This document shows, in pieces, positions 61,676-64,000 of a stretch of 64,000 nucleotides of DNA. The DNA comes from an uncultured SAR116 cluster alpha proteobacterium (lineage in GTDB: Bacteria; Pseudomonadota; Alphaproteobacteria; Puniceispirillales; Marisalimonadaceae), in assembly GCA_902619615.1 (NCBI GenBank), contig CACNFD010000002.1, positions 1 to 64,000 of the forward strand, in the 5' to 3' direction. The position numbers were made by a program, and so were the translations under genes. The stretch's first letter is position 1. Every line of letters starts with the position of its first letter. Below the pieces are notes generated by a model that saw only the letters and a program-made list of their open reading frames with translations, did not search any database and was not told where the DNA came from.

Positions 61676-62434
61676 TTATGATCTTGCTTCTTTAATCTTA
61701 TTACTTAAACCCTCAGCGTAAATTCTTACATCACTAGCCAATGTAGCTAAATCATAACCATTAGATAATTTTTCTTTTAAATAATAAGGAGAAAGACAAT
61801 GTATACCAACTTTGATTTTGTTGTTTTTACAAGCATCATAAATTTTGTTTATAGCGGTAATCATTTCAGGCTCAACTCTATCTAAACCAGGTTTGAAACC
61901 CATTGAAATACTTAGATCTGAAGGCCCAATATAAATCCCTGTTAATCCTTCAATAGCAGCTATTTTTTCAACATTTTCAAGCGCTTCAACTGTTTCTATC
62001 ATAGCAAACGAAATAATTTTATCATTTGCCTCATCATGATAGTTTGCACCATGAACCATTAGGGCTCTGGTTGGCCCAGAACTTCGGTGACCTTCTGGAG
62101 CATACCTAGTAGCCCCTACGAAATTAATTGCATCTTCGGGAGTGTTTATCATTGGACATATAATACCTAAGGCACCTGCATCTAATGACTTCATTATAAT
62201 ACCCGGCTCGTTCCATGGGACCCTTACCATAGGAGTTTTACCTGAGCCTGAAATTACTTGTAACATGTTTAACATAGCTTGATAATCAACAAGCCCGTGT
62301 TGCATATCAATTGTAATAGAATCAAAATCATTCAAAGACATCATTTCTGCAGTTACAGTGCTCGGTATTGAACACCAAGCATTGATGGCACCTTTTTTTT
62401 TAGCCCAACAATCTCTTAAAGTTTGTTGTTTCAT
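61676..62434 (-). CDS. HpcH/HpaI-family 2-oxo-acid aldolase (second copy)
   Basis: The 252-residue class II aldolase has ITIDMQHGLVDYQ with the base His, MVRVPWNEPG, the metal-ligand Glu in AMIETVEAL and Asp in IGPSDLSISMG. Compared with the 5.2 kb copy it is diverged, with a QHG in place of EHN at the catalytic His. It probably cleaves a 4-hydroxy-2-oxo acid to pyruvate and an aldehyde. The neighbouring 2-hydroxyacid dehydrogenase (9-base gap) may act on the keto acid or aldehyde derived from the same substrate. Confidence 0.9.
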   Translation of the reverse strand: MKQQTLRDCWAKKKGAINAWCSIPSTVTAEMMSLNDFDSITIDMQHGLVDYQAMLNMLQVISGSGKTPMVRVPWNEPGIIMKSLDAGALGIICPMINTPEDAINFVGATRYAPEGHRSSGPTRALMVHGANYHDEANDKIISFAMIETVEALENVEKIAAIEGLTGIYIGPSDLSISMGFKPGLDRVEPEMITAINKIYDACKNNKIKVGIHCLSPYYLKEKLSNGYDLATLASDVRIYAEGLSNKIKEARS

Positions 62435-62443
62435 TTTTTTCTC

Positions 62444-63427
62444 CTATAAAACATTTTTATTTATAATAACTTCAGGATCTACTTTGTCATCAAATACATC
62501 AAGTACATTTTGAACAGCTTGTTTAGACATCCTTATTGTTGCCTCTTGAGTAACCCCTGCAATATGAGGAGAAAGTAGAATATTATCTAGACTAAATAAC
62601 GGATTTGAAGACGTGGATGGCTCATCATCGTAAACATCTAATCCAGCAGCTCTAATTTTATTAGATTTTAGAGCATCTAATAATGCGACTTCATTAATAA
62701 TTCCTCCTCTTGCACAATTAATCAAAAAAGCACTTTCTTTCATAATTTTAAACTCATTTTCGGAAAACATATTAGTAGTTTCTTCATTTTTAGGACAATG
62801 TAATGAAACAGCATCCATTTCATGTAAAACATCTAGATAGTTAATTACATAATTAGCGCCTGATTTTTTTATTTTTGATGCATCAACATAAGGATCATAT
62901 ACAAAAACTTTCATATCAAATGCAAGAGCCCTTTTAACTAATCTAGAGCCTATTCTACCAAAACCAATTACTAATAAATTCTTTTCTGCAACATCCCACG
63001 CACGTATATCCCAACGAGTAGCCCAATCAGCTTTCCGAGCAAATTGATCATAGTAAAAAACATTTTTTGATAATGCCAACAACATAAACATTGCATGTTC
63101 GGCAACTGAGATCATATTTGAATGAGCAGCAATAGCTAGGGGGATGCCACAATCATCTAAAGCATCAACATCAATAGAATCATAACCAACACCGTGTCTT
63201 GAAATCACTTGAAGGTTTTTTGAATGTTCAATTATTTTTCTTGATATATTGGCAGTTCTTACTGTGATACCGTGAACTTCTTTTGCAGCTTCCAAAATTT
63301 CATCTTCATTTGCTGACATAATTGTAATGGGTTCAATATCATTTCTTTGTAATAACAACTTTTGACCTTCTTCATGAAGACCTTGAACCATTAAAACTTT
63401 CTTTTTATTATTTAAATTTATATTCAT
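62444..63427 (-). CDS. D-isomer-specific 2-hydroxyacid dehydrogenase
   Basis: The protein has the family catalytic residues Arg in SRHGVGYDSIDVDAL, the NAD site VIGFGRIGSRLVKRA, Arg in INCARGGIINE, Glu in GLDVYDDEP, and His in LSPHIAGVT. Substrates may be glycerate, glyoxylate, hydroxypyruvate or phosphoglycerate-like. The track starts at 63478, but the ATG at 63427 is preceded by GGGGGGAAA and gives 327 residues, which fits the family. It heads the reverse operon. Confidence 0.92.
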   Translation of the reverse strand: MNINLNNKKKVLMVQGLHEEGQKLLLQRNDIEPITIMSANEDEILEAAKEVHGITVRTANISRKIIEHSKNLQVISRHGVGYDSIDVDALDDCGIPLAIAAHSNMISVAEHAMFMLLALSKNVFYYDQFARKADWATRWDIRAWDVAEKNLLVIGFGRIGSRLVKRALAFDMKVFVYDPYVDASKIKKSGANYVINYLDVLHEMDAVSLHCPKNEETTNMFSENEFKIMKESAFLINCARGGIINEVALLDALKSNKIRAAGLDVYDDEPSTSSNPLFSLDNILLSPHIAGVTQEATIRMSKQAVQNVLDVFDDKVDPEVIINKNVL

Positions 63428-63601
63428 AATAATTTCCCCCCAACCATTTACTAAACAAATAAAAATTATTGCAAGCAAGAATATATTTTTCTTATTATTT
63501 TAGCTAAAATGGTAGTCTATAGAAATAAAATTTGTAAGCAAAATTTATTGAAAATATAACAGATTTATTTAATAATGTTGGTTTAAAATTTGCATATTTG
63601 A

Positions 63602-64000
63602 ATGAGTATGAAAAAAAATTTCTTTCGAAAAGTTGGTTTTGGTATTGGTCCAAATGAAACAGTGCCAGATGATCCTCTATATTGGGCACAAAATCAAGTT
63701 GATAAAATACCACCCTTAATATGGGGTGATACTATACGTAGTGGTCAAGAGATGCTTAATTATTACGCAGAGTGGGTATATAAAGATAGAGAAATTTTGA
63801 GGAAAAAGTATAAAAACAATCGTCAAGCTTATAGAGAAGCAAAAAATAAACTGCGTAATAAGGTTGGAAAACGTTATTTTGAAAATCTTGAAATATGTAT
63901 TAGACAAAATACTGCATTAAAAAGTGAATTTCCAGTATTTGAGAGATTATGGTTTTTCTGGTGCAATCATTTTGCAATTATAGATAAAGATGCAATGCCA
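63602..64000 (+). CDS. DUF1800-family protein, 3' part outside the window
   Basis: An open frame runs from an ATG at 63602 (or 63608) to the window edge; it is missing from the ORF track because its stop lies beyond. It reads KNFFRKVGFGIGPNETVPDDP and ends FERLWFFWCNHFAI, matching the N-terminal part of DUF1800 proteins, which have an FW-NHF motif. About 130 residues are visible of a protein usually four to five times longer. DUF1800 genes are typically paired with DUF1501 genes; the role is poorly defined. No signal peptide is obvious. Confidence 0.85.
   Translation, partial: MSMKKNFFRKVGFGIGPNETVPDDPLYWAQNQVDKIPPLIWGDTIRSGQEMLNYYAEWVYKDREILRKKYKNNRQAYREAKNKLRNKVGKRYFENLEICIRQNTALKSEFPVFERLWFFWCNHFAIIDKDAMP

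Noticed and set aside
1-64000. tRNA, rRNA, CRISPR, integrase, transposase or prophage features
   Set aside because: None recognised by motif; no direct-repeat arrays or flanking repeats were seen, so no mobile-element claim is made.

Overview
The window is a dense, strongly AT-rich stretch of bacterial chromosome. Intergenic gaps are short, genes often overlap by a few bases, and no rRNA, tRNA, CRISPR array, phage gene or insertion sequence was recognised. Gene families (TRAP and TAXI transporters, PotABCD-like and BMP-type ABC importers, HpcH/HpaI aldolases, CoA-transferases, hydantoinases, an XdhAB xanthine dehydrogenase and a PuuD-type urate hydroxylase) and the base composition suggest a marine, probably streamlined alphaproteobacterium living on dissolved organic nitrogen and small organic acids. 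This placement is inference: no phylogenetic marker gene is present.

Layout. 1-4 kb: two carrier genes, a cupin, a cold-shock protein with a structured leader, a DUF188 protein and a NIPSNAP protein. 4-10.6 kb: an old-yellow-enzyme gene and an HpaI-type aldolase divergent from a HpaR-like MarR regulator, then an Ldh2-family dehydrogenase, a small exported protein, malonyl-CoA decarboxylase and a serine/alanine-glyoxylate aminotransferase. 10.7-16.8 kb: a forward operon with a YdiJ-like FAD/Fe-S dehydrogenase, a BisC/DMSO-reductase-family molybdoenzyme and a racemase-fold protein whose two catalytic cysteines are both serine.

16.8-36.4 kb is the core of the window, a purine and ureide catabolic island. 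The reverse operon runs uraD, a DapA-like lyase, a cysteine-less racemase-fold protein, a PuuE-like allantoinase, TRAP dctPQM and the ATP-dependent hydantoinase/oxoprolinase pair hyuA-hyuB. The divergent forward operon runs uraH, puuD, a dihydropyrimidinase/hydantoinase, allantoicase and ureidoglycolate lyase. Convergent to it lie an 8-oxoguanine-deaminase-like amidohydrolase and xdhB-xdhA. Together these encode a nearly complete route from xanthine through urate, 5-hydroxyisourate, OHCU, allantoin, allantoate and ureidoglycolate to glyoxylate plus urea. The glyoxylate aminotransferase at 9.4 kb could take up the product. No urease and no XdhC are in the window.

36.4-42.1 kb: a divergent PotABCD-like ABC importer with a Tat-exported binding protein, two clear palindromes in its control region and a strong terminator after the binding-protein gene, followed by the one racemase that keeps both cysteines, and uracil phosphoribosyltransferase. 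42.1-51 kb: a second Ldh2 dehydrogenase, a second DapA-like lyase and a GFA protein, then a reverse operon (HMG-CoA-lyase-like lyase, class III CoA-transferase, crotonase, isopropylmalate/tartrate-dehydrogenase-like enzyme, PrpF isomerase, AbrB-type membrane protein) that looks like a dedicated pathway for a branched di- or tricarboxylic acid. 51-59.2 kb: a TAXI-TRAP transporter and a complete BMP-family ABC importer of the nucleoside/purine type. 59.2-63.4 kb: a FecR-like exported protein and a reverse operon with a 2-hydroxyacid dehydrogenase, a second HpaI-type aldolase, a quinone-oxidoreductase-like MDR enzyme and a TauE/SafE exporter. The window ends inside a DUF1800 gene.
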